Shown here in pieces: positions 17,871 through 27,028 of a stretch of DNA of 64,000 nt. The notes under the pieces were generated by a model. The model did not search any database. It was not told the origin of the DNA and was given only the letters and a program-made list of their open reading frames with translations. Each line of letters begins with the position of its first letter. Position 1 is the stretch's first letter. The position numbers and the translations under genes are program-made. Source of the stretch: Fischerella muscicola PCC 7414. GTDB lineage: Bacteria; Cyanobacteriota; Cyanobacteriia; Cyanobacteriales; Nostocaceae. The stretch spans positions 35,666 through 99,665 of the forward strand of contig NZ_AJLK01000039.1 in NCBI RefSeq assembly GCF_000317205.1, read 5' to 3'.

Positions 17871-19178
17871 ATGACTGCTCATAGTTTACGAAATATTCAT
17901 GTTAATCCACATATTTTTAAATCTGATGTAAAACAACTAGATGTACAGACTGTGCAAGAAAAAATTTATAGTTTTTTTGTAGAGGTTGTTAATAAATATG
18001 CTCCAGAAGATGTTTTACTAGAATTTAAAAGTATATTTTTGGATTGCCTGGGTTTGAAAAGATTAGATTTAACACCAGGAATGTATGATGTGTTTATTAA
18101 TAATGAACAGGATTTCCGCAATACTCTGAAGCGTTGTTGTTATATTCTAGTTAATAATTGGGAAAGTAATAGAAAACATAAATATACTCAAGCGTTAATT
18201 GAGTTAATTGCTAATTACAAACCAACTGCAATTTATCACAAAGATACGAAATTAACGATTTTCCAAACTTGGTTGGATAACTTTATTCATAGTCAAGACT
18301 TTCAAGAACTCAATTTATTTGCATATAAAAATGAAAATAAAACCGATGGTCATTGGGTGAATCGCTATACTTCCTATCTTTTGGCTGCCCAAGTTGTAGA
18401 TAAAAATAACCCAGAAGAACAAAAAGAAGCAGCTAAAAAAGTTTCTAAGCAGCTAAAGGATAAGTTTAAGTTTGAACTTGCAATGTATGTTGCTCGTTCT
18501 CAGTCAAATGCTTCTAGCCAGACACGTTATAGAAATCCTAGTGTGTTAGGAGATGATATTTTACGTTTAATCAAGGCGATTATTGTTAAGAAAGGTGTAT
18601 TTAGCTATGACAATATTGCTAATATTTTTATCAAGCAAACTCAAAATCAAATTTTTAAAGACTTTAAAGAAAGTCTGTTAAAGTATCTAATTTTCTCTGT
18701 ACAGCAACCAAAGTTTGTAGACACTTTGCAGCAACAGCTATCAGAAAAGCTTGTTACTTGGAAACCAGAATATGATGATGTAATTATCAACAAATATTTG
18801 TTGTTGAGAATTTGTAATCGGATGATTGATTTTTTAACAACAGAGAGTACCGTTAAACCTTCACCTTTATTTGTTTTATTGCTTTCTCAGGGACACCCTC
18901 TGACGTTAGTAATTGTCTTATTGAAAATAATTTTAATTTGCAAACATTCCCGTAGTCATTTGGAATCTCGCATTGCTCATTTGATTCGTTATTACGATCA
19001 ATATTCAGAAGCAGAATGCCAATGGTTCATTAACTTTATTGAAATTTTCAATATCACATTTGCAATTTATGCTGAGAATGTTGAATATAACTTAATTAAG
19101 GTCGAAGAAGCTGAGAAAGCCCACGAAGTCGAATTTGATCCGAATGCTTATCGTGTGTTTTCTCAATTGAAACGTTGA
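17871..19178 (+). CDS. Conserved-looking 435-residue protein of unknown function
   Basis: A 435-residue, mostly alpha-helical and soluble protein I cannot assign. It is rich in lysine, leucine and aromatic residues, has no signal peptide and no recognised nucleotide-binding or catalytic motif. Hydrophobic stretches such as SPLFVLLLSQGHPLTLVIVL (about 332-351) look like buried helices rather than membrane spans. The region 195-225 (KQLKDKFKFELAMYVARSQS ... RNPSVLGDDILRLIK) looks like a conserved core. The ATG at 17871 is preceded by an AT-rich leader with GAGAATAATAA as a weak ribosome site. It stands alone after the repeat-rich gap. Confidence 0.7.
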   Translation: MTAHSLRNIHVNPHIFKSDVKQLDVQTVQEKIYSFFVEVVNKYAPEDVLLEFKSIFLDCLGLKRLDLTPGMYDVFINNEQDFRNTLKRCCYILVNNWESNRKHKYTQALIELIANYKPTAIYHKDTKLTIFQTWLDNFIHSQDFQELNLFAYKNENKTDGHWVNRYTSYLLAAQVVDKNNPEEQKEAAKKVSKQLKDKFKFELAMYVARSQSNASSQTRYRNPSVLGDDILRLIKAIIVKKGVFSYDNIANIFIKQTQNQIFKDFKESLLKYLIFSVQQPKFVDTLQQQLSEKLVTWKPEYDDVIINKYLLLRICNRMIDFLTTESTVKPSPLFVLLLSQGHPLTLVIVLLKIILICKHSRSHLESRIAHLIRYYDQYSEAECQWFINFIEIFNITFAIYAENVEYNLIKVEEAEKAHEVEFDPNAYRVFSQLKR

Positions 19179-19240
19179 TTGTTGATTATTGATTGTTGGT
19201 TGTTAGTGGTTAGTAGTTGGTTGTTGGTTGGTGGTTGTTT
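19175..19240. repeat. Heptanucleotide repeats (GTTAGTGGTTAGTAGTTGG type)
   Basis: GATTGTT/GGTTGTT/GTTAGTG heptads occupy most of the sequence between two convergent genes. Confidence 0.6.
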
Positions 19241-19289
19241 TCTGGTTTATCGCTTGTCTTCCTTGTCTTCCCGATCCCCGATCCCCAAT

Positions 19290-20207
19290 TTATCTAAACA
19301 GGCGTTCGTCAAGCCAAGCTAAGCCTGCACCGAGGGTTTCAGCGAGAATACTGACTAGGCGATACACACCTGTTGCACTAATGACTACTGCGGCAGGAAA
19401 ATAGTTTTGTAAAAGTGCGATCGCAGTTGCTTCAAACACACCTAAGCCACCAGGCGCACCAGGAACGACAAGCCCAAGTAACCAAGCAAAACTAAAAGCA
19501 GTAAATAATAATGGAATTTGAGTTGAATTCACAGGACTCAATGCATAAAAAATCAAAATAAACCCTATACCGCGCAGTCCCAAAAACCCTATTTCTCCTA
19601 ATAAAGGTTGGAGAGGGTAGTGTTCCATAGTGAAACTCACGTCTGACGTTGTTGTGCAATCAGACTTTTTAGTTTTTAAGCGGTGTAGCAAGCGAATTAA
19701 TAGATTTAAAAACCGGGGATGAAGCACACAAAGTACTACAAACAAACCCAGTATTTGCCCTATATGCACAGCTAAATTAGTATTTGTTTTAACAAATAGA
19801 CTGCCTAATAAGGCAACAATTAAAGCTGCTGCTGCCATCAATAAAGGTTCTAGCAATACGCTAAGAGTGGCTGCACTAGTAGAAACATTCGCATTTTTTG
19901 CTGCCATAATTCGCCCATAGTAATGCCAAACATTACCAGGCAAATACTTACCAATGTTGGTTTGCAGGTAAATCTGGATAAATTGCACAGATGGTACAGG
20001 TTGATTTAAATTTCGGAGAATCCAAGTCCAAATCCAGCCAGCCCAAGTGTGTCCTAGTAAAGTTACACCAGTTGCGATCGCTATAATTGCCCATCCTGCT
20101 GCATCAATGCGAATAGCAGCAATTCCTTGCCAGTTATCCTTTAGGGCTTTTGCTAAAAAAAACAGCGTTCCACCCAAAATTAACCAGCGTAAAATTTTTT
20201 TGATCAT
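19290..20207 (-). CDS. Lysylphosphatidylglycerol synthase TM region / UPF0104 family membrane protein
   Basis: A 305-residue polytopic membrane protein of the UPF0104 (LPG synthase TM region) family; members include flippase-like parts of aminoacyl-phosphatidylglycerol synthases and proteins next to glycosyltransferases. About seven hydrophobic segments are visible. Signature stretches are QTNIGKYLPGNVWHYYGRI (about 86-104) and GLVVPGAPGGLGVFEATAIA (about 247-266). The soluble aminoacyl-transferase half of MprF-type proteins is absent, so this is a stand-alone flippase-like protein of unknown substrate. Its ATG at 20207 overlaps no neighbour. Confidence 0.85.
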   Translation of the reverse strand: MIKKILRWLILGGTLFFLAKALKDNWQGIAAIRIDAAGWAIIAIATGVTLLGHTWAGWIWTWILRNLNQPVPSVQFIQIYLQTNIGKYLPGNVWHYYGRIMAAKNANVSTSAATLSVLLEPLLMAAAALIVALLGSLFVKTNTNLAVHIGQILGLFVVLCVLHPRFLNLLIRLLHRLKTKKSDCTTTSDVSFTMEHYPLQPLLGEIGFLGLRGIGFILIFYALSPVNSTQIPLLFTAFSFAWLLGLVVPGAPGGLGVFEATAIALLQNYFPAAVVISATGVYRLVSILAETLGAGLAWLDERLFR

Positions 20208-20573
20208 TAGCGGAGATTTAACTTTTCGGCTAGCCTTTGGTTAAACAACTCAAATAATACAGTAGGGACAGAGTATTTGGGTAACAATTGTTTAACTTGA
20301 TGGAAATAATTAAATATAATATCGTACCTCCTTGCCTTCTTATTTATTCCTTCTTTTTGATTTCTTCTACTTATATCCGTCTTAAGTTAGATAAAAAAAA
20401 CGCAAAATTAATAACAATAATGTGACTTACGCTAGAGGAAAAACCTCCTTTTAAATACGTATTCTTAGAAATCGATTGTTGTACTAAACAAAAATCAACT
20501 CCAACAATAAAAGGAACTGAGCCTAACATTTTCTCAGAGTATATTAATTGTTTGACGTTGAAAGGAGGAATTG
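20208..20573. other. Divergent intergenic region before the lipoprotein pair
   Basis: No gene. It contains a small hairpin GAGG-AAAAA-CCTC followed by CTTTT (about 20436-20452), which could attenuate or end transcription toward the lipoprotein genes. A strong Shine-Dalgarno AAAGGAGG lies at 20561-20568. Confidence 0.4.
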
Positions 20574-21110
20574 GTGAACAGATTAATTACATTTGTAAAA
20601 AAACTACGTCTGCGCCAAGTTTTAACTGTATTTTTGGCAGGATTATTGTTAATAGTTAATACTGCTTGTAGTAGTAAGTATGCTCAAGGCGCCCAGCCAT
20701 ATAATCCACCTGTACAAGCTGGCGGAGCAAACAATCCTTACAAGGCTGGTGGGGACAATTACACAAATTTAAAAATGTCCAAAACTGGACGCGATCAAGC
20801 TAGTGTACAGCTAAATTCCCAACTGTTGCTGGCTGATGCAGATAAAGAATCTGAACTGCTTTATCCTGGTGCTGAAACTCCTGTGGGTCGAGCCTATAAA
20901 GAGGGAGAATTACCAATTAAATCTGAAAAAGATTTTCGACCCGATGCTGGTAATTTAATTCAGAACGAACCAAGTGTAACTCAAAGAGCTAAAGACAGAA
21001 TTGAAACTGTAAAAGAGGCTGTTGAAGAAGCTTCTGGCTTTTTGAAAGAAAAAGCAAGTGAAGCTGCTAGCAGACCAGAATTGCAAAAAAATCCAGCAGT
21101 GGGCAAATAG
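20574..21110 (+). CDS. Cyanobacterial lipoprotein (DUF6658-like), first of a tandem pair
   Basis: About 178 residues. The N-terminus has a basic segment (VNRLITFVKKLRLRQ), a hydrophobic helix and a lipobox-like end, LLLIVNTAC, placing the lipidated cysteine near residue 32. The mature part is hydrophilic, with an amphipathic, lysine/glutamate/alanine-rich C-terminal region (QRAKDRIETVKEAVEEASGF) that resembles LEA-like or apolipoprotein-like helices. The reading frame opens with TTG at 20571 directly followed by GTG at 20574. The AAGGAGG at 20562-20568 is only 2 bases from the TTG but 5 from the GTG, so GTG is chosen. The next gene is a paralogue. Confidence 0.75.
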   Translation: MNRLITFVKKLRLRQVLTVFLAGLLLIVNTACSSKYAQGAQPYNPPVQAGGANNPYKAGGDNYTNLKMSKTGRDQASVQLNSQLLLADADKESELLYPGAETPVGRAYKEGELPIKSEKDFRPDAGNLIQNEPSVTQRAKDRIETVKEAVEEASGFLKEKASEAASRPELQKNPAVGK

Positions 21111-21185
21111 GATTCATTTGTACATTGTAAGCAACCAGATTATTAGCGACTGAAAAATTCAAGATTACAAAAGAGGAGTTTCACC

Positions 21186-21758
21186 ATGAATCAAGTAATT
21201 TCTTTTTTCAAACGAATTCGTTTGTCTCAGGTTTTAACAGCTTTTGTAGCAAGCGTTTTGCTATTTTTTACACAAGCTTGTAATGCTGCATCAGCTACAG
21301 CACCTAAGTCTCTTTCGCAACCATCTGTAGGGCCTAATTCTGAAACCTACGTTCCTAAAGGTGATAACATTCTTAACCCTGTTGAAGGTGGGATGAATAA
21401 CTTTAGTGATAGAGATCCCAGAGCAACAAGTGATGCAAAAGCCAGAGCTCAATTCCTAAAAGAAAACGCTGCTCAAGAAAAAGCTGAAAAATCAACCAAT
21501 AACCCAGCAGAAGCTATTCGTCGTGTAGGTTCAGACATTGGAGATGTTAGTAAGAATGTGCAGCAAAAAGCTGAAGATGTAGGCAATAAAGCTCAAGGTA
21601 CTGCTGAAGACTTTGCCAAGGGAACCAAGCAAGGACTCAAAAACATCAAAGGTAATGTTGAGAATGCTGGCGATTACGCCAAAGATACTGCTCAGCGCAC
21701 AGCTGGTGCTAGCAATCCCATCGATGCGGCAAACAAAGCTTTTAGAGACGCTGATTAA
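21186..21758 (+). CDS. Paralogous lipoprotein with LEA-like helix, second of the pair
   Basis: A 190-residue paralogue of the preceding gene: both start with a short basic stretch followed by RLxQVLTxFxA and a hydrophobic helix ending in a cysteine (FFTQAC, near residue 32). The C-terminal third repeats an 11-residue-like amphipathic pattern (VQQKAEDVGNKAQGTAEDFA, KGTKQGLKNIKGNVENAGDY, AKDTAQRTAG), typical of LEA-like, stress-related disordered proteins. The ATG at 21186 follows AGAGGAG at a good distance. An intrinsic terminator follows at 21787. The two genes probably form a stress-induced lipoprotein operon, which is inference. Confidence 0.8.
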   Translation: MNQVISFFKRIRLSQVLTAFVASVLLFFTQACNAASATAPKSLSQPSVGPNSETYVPKGDNILNPVEGGMNNFSDRDPRATSDAKARAQFLKENAAQEKAEKSTNNPAEAIRRVGSDIGDVSKNVQQKAEDVGNKAQGTAEDFAKGTKQGLKNIKGNVENAGDYAKDTAQRTAGASNPIDAANKAFRDAD

Positions 21759-21786
21759 TTAGTGTAAGTCTCGTACTTTTTACCTG

Positions 21787-21816
21787 TTAGCCTGCTGACG
21801 CAGGCTAAGTTTTTTA
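21787..21816 (+). terminator. Intrinsic terminator after the lipoprotein pair
   Basis: Perfect 9-bp stem TTAGCCTGC / GCAGGCTAA with a TGAC loop followed by GTTTTTTAT. This is the clearest rho-independent terminator in the window, 28 bases after the stop codon. Confidence 0.9.
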
Positions 21817-21932
21817 TAGATATAGCGAACACAGATGCACACAGATGTACACAGATGGATCATCGGTTTGCTGTTAAGTTGATCTCTGATCAAGGATCGC
21901 TATTTTCAAGACAAATGTTAAGATAGCCAAAG

Positions 21933-23255
21933 CTATTTATTGATTTCACCTTTCTGCTCCTTGTATACAACTTCTGCAATCAGTCTATGATTTTGTACAT
22001 ACCAATTCTGGAGTGCGATTCGGTGAATTTCTCGCCAAGGAATATTATTTTTTCTCGCTAATTCTGCACAATCTTCGTATTCTGGCTGGACGTTATTTAT
22101 AACTTTATTGTTTACGTTTCCCATCCATGCTACTTTGACACGCACTACACCATATTTTGTTTCTATTTGTTGCGTTTCTCGCTGTAAGATAGCGCGTTGC
22201 TGCTGAAAACGGCGAATACCTAAAGTTGTTGTTTCACGGAATAAAACATTTTCACAATTAAATAGATTTTCTGGAGGACAAATGACTGTGAGCAAGATTC
22301 CCGGACGGGACTTTTTCATGCCTATGGACTGGGTAAAGACATCTACTGCACCCGCAGCAAATAATGCTTCAAATAAATAACCGATCGCTTGCGGACTTAA
22401 ATCATCTATTTGGGTTTCTAGTACTGATATAGTTTCTAAATTTGGACTAGTGGCAAATGAGCGATCGCTAATTCCGACATCAGTAATCCGAAAATCTGTA
22501 GCTTCCCCCAACCATAGGCGTAATATATTGGGAATTGGTAAGTTGAGATTACCTGCTCCTAGTCCGACTTGTTTAACTCTCATGGGAGGTGGTGAACCAA
22601 ACTCTTTGGCAAGTGTAGTGGCGATCGCAGCACCTGTTGGTGTCACCAATTCCCGTTCAATGCCGTTGCTGTAAACAGGACAGCTACGCATTTCCCACAA
22701 CTTCAACACTGCTGGTACTGGTACTGCCATTTGTCCATGGGCAGCCCGCACTGTCCCGCCGCCAGTGGGAAATGCTGAACAGTAAAGTAAGGGTAATCCT
22801 GTTTCGTCACTGTCAATACCCAACCAATCCAACCCCAAGCAAGTACCAACAATATCTACAATGGCATCAACTGCACCTACTTCATGAAAGTGAACTTTTT
22901 GGGGGGCGATGCCATGCACTGCACCTTCGGCAACTGCTAACTGGCGAAATACCGCCAAACTCCAAGCTTCTGCCCTTGGGGGTAACTTCGCTTGCAGAAT
23001 CATCTGTTCTATTTCACCCAAGTGACGGTGGTGATGGTGATCATGATGGTTGGACAATAAATCGACATGAACTTTGGTCGCTTGCTGACCATGACGCTGG
23101 ACAAGCTCAGCCCATAATTTATATTCCTGTACAATACCTAAGTGATTAAGTTTGTCTATTAAGTATTCCAAGGGAACACCCAGACTTACCAATGTTCCCA
23201 AACACATATCACCGGAAATTCCCGATGGACATTGAAGATAAGCAAATTTAGTCAT
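21933..23255 (-). CDS. larC: LarC-type nickel insertion protein
   Basis: About 440 residues. LarC makes the nickel pincer nucleotide cofactor of lactate racemase by inserting nickel into P2TMN. The typical start KFAYLQCPSGISGDMCLGTL, the histidine-rich segment NHHDHHHHRH (near residue 70, presumed nickel site) and VHFHEVGAVDAIVDIVGT (near 125) are all present, as is TPTGAAIATTLA (near 200). The reading frame extends to 23303, but the first 16 codons are translated from heptanucleotide repeats, so the ATG at 23255 (MTKFAYLQ) is the start. larA, larB and larE are not in the window, so the client enzyme is unknown. Confidence 0.9.
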   Translation of the reverse strand: MTKFAYLQCPSGISGDMCLGTLVSLGVPLEYLIDKLNHLGIVQEYKLWAELVQRHGQQATKVHVDLLSNHHDHHHHRHLGEIEQMILQAKLPPRAEAWSLAVFRQLAVAEGAVHGIAPQKVHFHEVGAVDAIVDIVGTCLGLDWLGIDSDETGLPLLYCSAFPTGGGTVRAAHGQMAVPVPAVLKLWEMRSCPVYSNGIERELVTPTGAAIATTLAKEFGSPPPMRVKQVGLGAGNLNLPIPNILRLWLGEATDFRITDVGISDRSFATSPNLETISVLETQIDDLSPQAIGYLFEALFAAGAVDVFTQSIGMKKSRPGILLTVICPPENLFNCENVLFRETTTLGIRRFQQQRAILQRETQQIETKYGVVRVKVAWMGNVNNKVINNVQPEYEDCAELARKNNIPWREIHRIALQNWYVQNHRLIAEVVYKEQKGEINK

Positions 23256-23257
23256 AT

Positions 23258-23402
23258 ATCTTTGTTGGTGGTTGGTTGTTGGTGGTTGTACCAGACGTGC
23301 CATGACACGTCTGTACAGTGGTTAGTAGTTGGTTGGTTGGAACTAACAACTAACAACTAACACCTAACATCTCACAACTAATAACTATCAACAAATAACA
23401 AA
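23258..23402. repeat. Heptanucleotide repeats with a nested palindrome
   Basis: GTTGGTG/GTTAGTA heptads, then complementary AACTAAC heptads, flank a 31-nt near-palindrome at 23287-23317 (TGTACCAGACGTGCCATGAC...). A copy of that core with two differences lies at 62297-62327, also inside heptad repeats. Confidence 0.7.
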
Positions 23403-23405
23403 TCT

Positions 23406-24065
23406 ATGGCAAAATTTTTCTCAGTTCATCCTGATAATCCCCAGCCCCGTCGAATAGAGGAGATAAAGACGGCACTGTCTGATGGTGCGGTGATGCTTTA
23501 CCCTACTGATACAGTTTATGCGATCGGTTGTGATTTAAATGCGAAGTCGGCGGTAGAACGAGTACGGAAAATCAAACAGCTAGCAAATGACAAACCATTA
23601 ACGTTTTTGTGTTCATCGCTTTCCAATGTGGCGACTTATGCAAATGTCAGCGACACTGCTTACCGAATTATGAAGCACCTGATTCCGGGACCATATACGT
23701 TTTTACTACCTGCTACAAAATTAGTTCCGCGTTTGGTGCAAAATCCAAAACGAAAAACGACTGGAATTAGAGTGCCAAATCATAAGATGTGCTTGGAACT
23801 GTTGTCAGCCTTAGGAAATCCGATTATTTCGACCTCAGCACATTTGCCACCAGATGAGACAAATAATGGAACTTTGGGAGTGGAAGAAGAACAAATTTTA
23901 TCGCGAGTAGAATTATTTGACCGTTTGGAGGGATTGGTCGATGTTATTGTAGACACTGGCGAAGAACCAAACTATGAAGTGTCTACAATTTTGGATTTAA
24001 CTGGAGAGGAACCAATGATGATCAGGCAGGGTTTAGGTTGGGAAAGAGCGACAGCATGGGTATAA
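23406..24065 (+). CDS. YciO/YrdC (Sua5) family protein
   Basis: A 219-residue single-domain protein of the Sua5/YciO/YrdC family, whose best-known members make the threonylcarbamoyl-AMP intermediate of t6A tRNA modification. The start FFSVHPDNPQPRRIEE, the motif LYPTDTVYAIGCDL (about 32-45) and KRKTTGIRVPN (about 116-126) resemble E. coli YciO more than TsaC. The nucleotide-binding STSAHLPP (about 138-145) and ISTILDLTG-type ending are present. The C-terminal Sua5 domain is missing, as usual for YciO. Whether it carries out t6A synthesis or a distinct YciO role cannot be told from sequence. It stands alone. Confidence 0.88.
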   Translation: MAKFFSVHPDNPQPRRIEEIKTALSDGAVMLYPTDTVYAIGCDLNAKSAVERVRKIKQLANDKPLTFLCSSLSNVATYANVSDTAYRIMKHLIPGPYTFLLPATKLVPRLVQNPKRKTTGIRVPNHKMCLELLSALGNPIISTSAHLPPDETNNGTLGVEEEQILSRVELFDRLEGLVDVIVDTGEEPNYEVSTILDLTGEEPMMIRQGLGWERATAWV

Positions 24066-24419
24066 GAAATTTACTTCACAAGCTATTGATTTGATTTCGG
24101 AAACTGTAAAGAAAAAAACACCAGTTTGATGATTGTCATACAGACAAAGCAAAGCGCTCTTATGACCATGATGGGGATAAATCTTTGTGTATTAAGGGTT
24201 TTGACTATTTTGGGGTGGTCAAGAATACCCAGGTGTCAACCATTGTTAAGTTGCGTGTAGAAAAACCGACACATTTTCTTACCTGGAACTTGCGGATATT
24301 TCTTACATTCTTAAATGTGAGCAGGGCTTGCGGTGGCAATTAAGCCATAAAAGCTGATGAGATTACCGCAGCGTCTGTTGTCATGTAGTTACGGTGCAGT
24401 ACCACTCCCAAAGAAGATC
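24066..24419. other. Upstream region of the HetZ-family gene
   Basis: No gene seen in this 354-bp stretch; a frame beginning at 24357 continues in phase into the HetZ gene but is probably not translated. A promoter for the HetZ-family gene is expected here; I found no clear NtcA box or tandem repeat. Confidence 0.4.
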
Positions 24420-25610
24420 ATGAAAGCCAATCCAGCTAATCTACCAACCTTTACACCATCTTCTAACACCTATAGCGATGCTTTAACGCAGTTTTTATAT
24501 AAAGAAATACAAGCACACTCTAAAGCCACACCTGGTTGTATGCAAGCTGTTGCAATGCGTATAGCCAAAGAAGTGGAGCGTATATGCGAGAAAAGCCACC
24601 GCATCCAAAAATCTGGACAGATTAAGTCTTGGTTGCTGACTCTAGCACGTCATCGGTTACAAAAATGCTTGCATTACTACAAATTAGGTTCCAAGCAGGG
24701 ACGGGTGGAATTACATAGCTGTTTAGGTGCTATGGTTTATCGCCATGTCAGTGTTGCTGGAGGTGAATTAGGATTTCAAGCTCGTTACAACTTAATTGAA
24801 GATTTCCTGCAAGCATTTTATATTGAGGCAATCAAAGCTTTCCGGCGGGAAAATGAATTACCAGAAGATTACAGCCCCCACACTCTGCTACAACTAGCAG
24901 AATACATGGCGTTTACAGAACAGTATGCGAAGCGTCGGATTAATCTAGCTGGTGGTGCAAATCAGCAGTTAATTATACTCCGCGCTCAAAGTTTTGCCCG
25001 GCGGCTACCCCAGGAAACAAATGTAGATTTTGAAATGGCAACAGAAGCTGCTAAGACTGAAGATGCAGAATCTTATCAGCGTAACTCGGCGGTGCAACAG
25101 TTGCGATCGCAAATGGTTTCTCAACCAAGTTTTGATTTAGCTGAAGATAGCGAACGCGATCGCGTGATCTCAGAATTGGTTAAATACTTTGAATCCCAAG
25201 GTCAACAAGATTGTATAGATTACCTGGCACTAAAACTCCAAGATTTATCAGCACCAGAAATTGACCAAATTCTTGGTTTAACTAGTCGCCAACGAGATTA
25301 TCTCCAACAACGTTTTAAATACCATGTGGAAAAGTTCGCCCGTACCCATCACTGGCAATTAGTCCATCAATGGCTGGGTGTGGGTTTAGAACAAAAGCTA
25401 GGGTTGTCTTCTCAACAGTGGGAGCGCTTTTTAAATCAACTTTCTGAGCAACAACGGCAGATATTACAACTCAAAGCCGCTAAGCAAACAGATCAAGCGA
25501 TCGCCAAAGCCCTAAAATGTACTCCCAAACAACTGCAAAAGCGCTGGACTCAGTTATTAGAACAAGCATGGGCTATGCGTAATGGAAATACAGAAGTTCA
25601 GACTGGTTGA
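24420..25610 (+). CDS. HetZ-family heterocyst differentiation protein
   Basis: About 396 residues of a HetZ-type protein; HetZ in Anabaena is an early regulator of heterocyst differentiation that acts with HetR, and paralogues of unknown role exist. Recognisable stretches are SGQIKSWLLTLARHRLQKCL, YYKLGSKQGRVELHSCLGAM, RYNLIEDFLQAFYIEAIKAF and LGLTSRQRDYLQQRFKYHVE, the last helix-turn-helix-like. A C-terminal segment (LSEQQRQILQLKAAKQTDQA) also looks like a sigma-region-4/HTH unit. The frame opens at 24357, but the ATG at 24420 with AAAGAAG upstream gives the normal length. patU genes do not follow, so it may be the HetZ paralogue. Confidence 0.82.
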   Translation: MKANPANLPTFTPSSNTYSDALTQFLYKEIQAHSKATPGCMQAVAMRIAKEVERICEKSHRIQKSGQIKSWLLTLARHRLQKCLHYYKLGSKQGRVELHSCLGAMVYRHVSVAGGELGFQARYNLIEDFLQAFYIEAIKAFRRENELPEDYSPHTLLQLAEYMAFTEQYAKRRINLAGGANQQLIILRAQSFARRLPQETNVDFEMATEAAKTEDAESYQRNSAVQQLRSQMVSQPSFDLAEDSERDRVISELVKYFESQGQQDCIDYLALKLQDLSAPEIDQILGLTSRQRDYLQQRFKYHVEKFARTHHWQLVHQWLGVGLEQKLGLSSQQWERFLNQLSEQQRQILQLKAAKQTDQAIAKALKCTPKQLQKRWTQLLEQAWAMRNGNTEVQTG

Positions 25611-26149
25611 AAACTTAGTTACTTTTATATTTTATTAGCTCATGTTGACTAGTTTTTCTCGATTTCCTGGTTGTAGATGCTTATTCTAAATAACTTACTT
25701 AATTTTCCCTATGTTTCCCCCATTTCTGGGGGAAACTACTGTAGGGAAACCCTACATCTGGCATCTCTCAATTGTTGCAGCAAAAAGTGAATTTTGATTT
25801 TTTGATTTTATTTATATATAACTATCTTAATTTATTGAACTGCCCTCCGGGTTTGCCACTTCGTGTCTACGTGACGGAGACCGCCAAGACGCCAAGAACG
25901 CCAAGGGTTTGTAGACTGTGTGTAAGTTTTAAATGTTATTATATCGATAAGATATTTGATATTTTTGTCTTAAAGCAATAAAAGCACTATTTTTATTCTC
26001 AAATGTGCTAGAATCCACTTTTGTGTAAGTTTTTTAAAAAACCCAAATCGGCAATCTCACCACATTTTTGGTGTGTGAGTGTCAAAATGTATATTAATAG
26101 GGCAGATTACAACAAACGTACAACCAAGAACAAGGCAGTTTAAAATCAA
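25611..26149. other. 539-bp gap with a dispersed GCCAAGAACGCCAAG repeat
   Basis: No supported gene. At about 25874-25910 it holds a repeat of the form ACCGCCAAGACGCCAAGAAC that recurs inverted at about 51968-52002. A CCCTAC/GTAGGG pair flanks CCCCCATTTCTGGGGG near 25717-25755. The remainder is AT-rich. Confidence 0.5.
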
Positions 26150-26356
26150 ATGTTTGACGGATTTTGGGATAACGTCTTTCGCTACCAGCGCTACTTCATC
26201 ACTACCCTGTTAGGCGTTTTGTTGAACACGTTTGCACCATTAGCACCCTTGTTGAAACGCCCAATTACATTAATTGCCCTCCTGGGCTTTTTGGTAGGCG
26301 GAATTGTCTTCGTCACTCTTACCCTCCGCGCCATGCTAGGTTTGAGTACAATTTGA
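26150..26356 (+). CDS. DUF751 (Ycf33-like) small membrane protein
   Basis: A 68-residue protein with two hydrophobic segments (about 15-33 and 39-62) and the start FDGFWDNVFRYQRYFITTLLG, matching DUF751, the family of the chloroplast-encoded Ycf33. Its role is unknown, but its restriction to cyanobacteria and plastids suggests a thylakoid or photosynthesis link. A plus-strand ATG at 26150 follows a TTTAAAATCAA leader without a strong ribosome site. It stands 267 bases upstream of rbfA on the same strand. Confidence 0.88.
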   Translation: MFDGFWDNVFRYQRYFITTLLGVLLNTFAPLAPLLKRPITLIALLGFLVGGIVFVTLTLRAMLGLSTI

Positions 26357-26519
26357 GTCCAAACTATACATAGGGATATATTTTCCGCAAATTGAGAGCT
26401 AACTGAGCAATAACAGAAAAAAACCTGAGGACTTCGGATCCACTAAATCGTAGATTTAGTGGGACTCTTAAACCCAGTTTGGACAAGGCTAAAAGGCATA
26501 CCTTAAAACTTTTTCAAAC

Positions 26520-26565
26520 CTTATTGCCTTTTGCCCTCTGCCCTCTGCCCTCTGCCCTCTGCCTT
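26520..26565. repeat. GCCCTCT heptanucleotide repeats
   Basis: At least four tandem copies of CTGCCCT lie between the DUF751 gene and rbfA, with a small hairpin (GCCCGAAGGGC) directly after them near 26567-26577. Confidence 0.7.
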
Positions 26566-26623
26566 GCCCGAAGGGCTGATAACAATGTTAACGTAGTACC
26601 TCTCTTGAGGAGGCATGATTTTT

Positions 26624-27028
26624 ATGGCTACAAGTCGCCGCGTTTCCCGCGTTGCTGAATTAATTAAACGGGAAGTTAGCCAAATGCTACTCAACGGCAT
26701 AAAGGATGACCGTGTGGGTACGGGAATGGTAAGTGTTACCGATGTTGATGTTTCTGGCGATTTGCAACACGCCAAAATCTATGTGTCTATTTACGGCACA
26801 GAAGAAGCCAAAGCAGAAACAATGGCAGGCTTAAAATCGGCGACAGGTTATGTCCGTAGCGAACTCGGCGCACGGGTGCGGCTGCGTCGCACACCAGAGG
26901 TGGTGTTTATCGAAGACCGTTCCATAGAACGTGGTAGCAAGGTACTTTCGCTATTGAACCAACTCGAACTTCAACGGAAACCAGAAAATCTGCCAGAGAA
27001 TGGAGAAAATGAGCAAGAAGAAGGTTAA
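26624..27028 (+). CDS. rbfA: Ribosome-binding factor A
   Basis: A 134-residue KH-like-fold protein that binds the 30S subunit late in maturation and assists 16S rRNA 5' end processing. Family blocks visible are [48 protein letters not shown] and [23 protein letters not shown]. Two start codons exist: ATG at 26615, only one base after GAGGAGG (26607-26613), and ATG at 26624, ten bases after it. The second gives the family start MATSRRVSR and is chosen. The tail is acidic ([13 protein letters not shown]). No partner gene such as infB is adjacent. Confidence 0.95.
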   Translation: MATSRRVSRVAELIKREVSQMLLNGIKDDRVGTGMVSVTDVDVSGDLQHAKIYVSIYGTEEAKAETMAGLKSATGYVRSELGARVRLRRTPEVVFIEDRSIERGSKVLSLLNQLELQRKPENLPENGENEQEEG

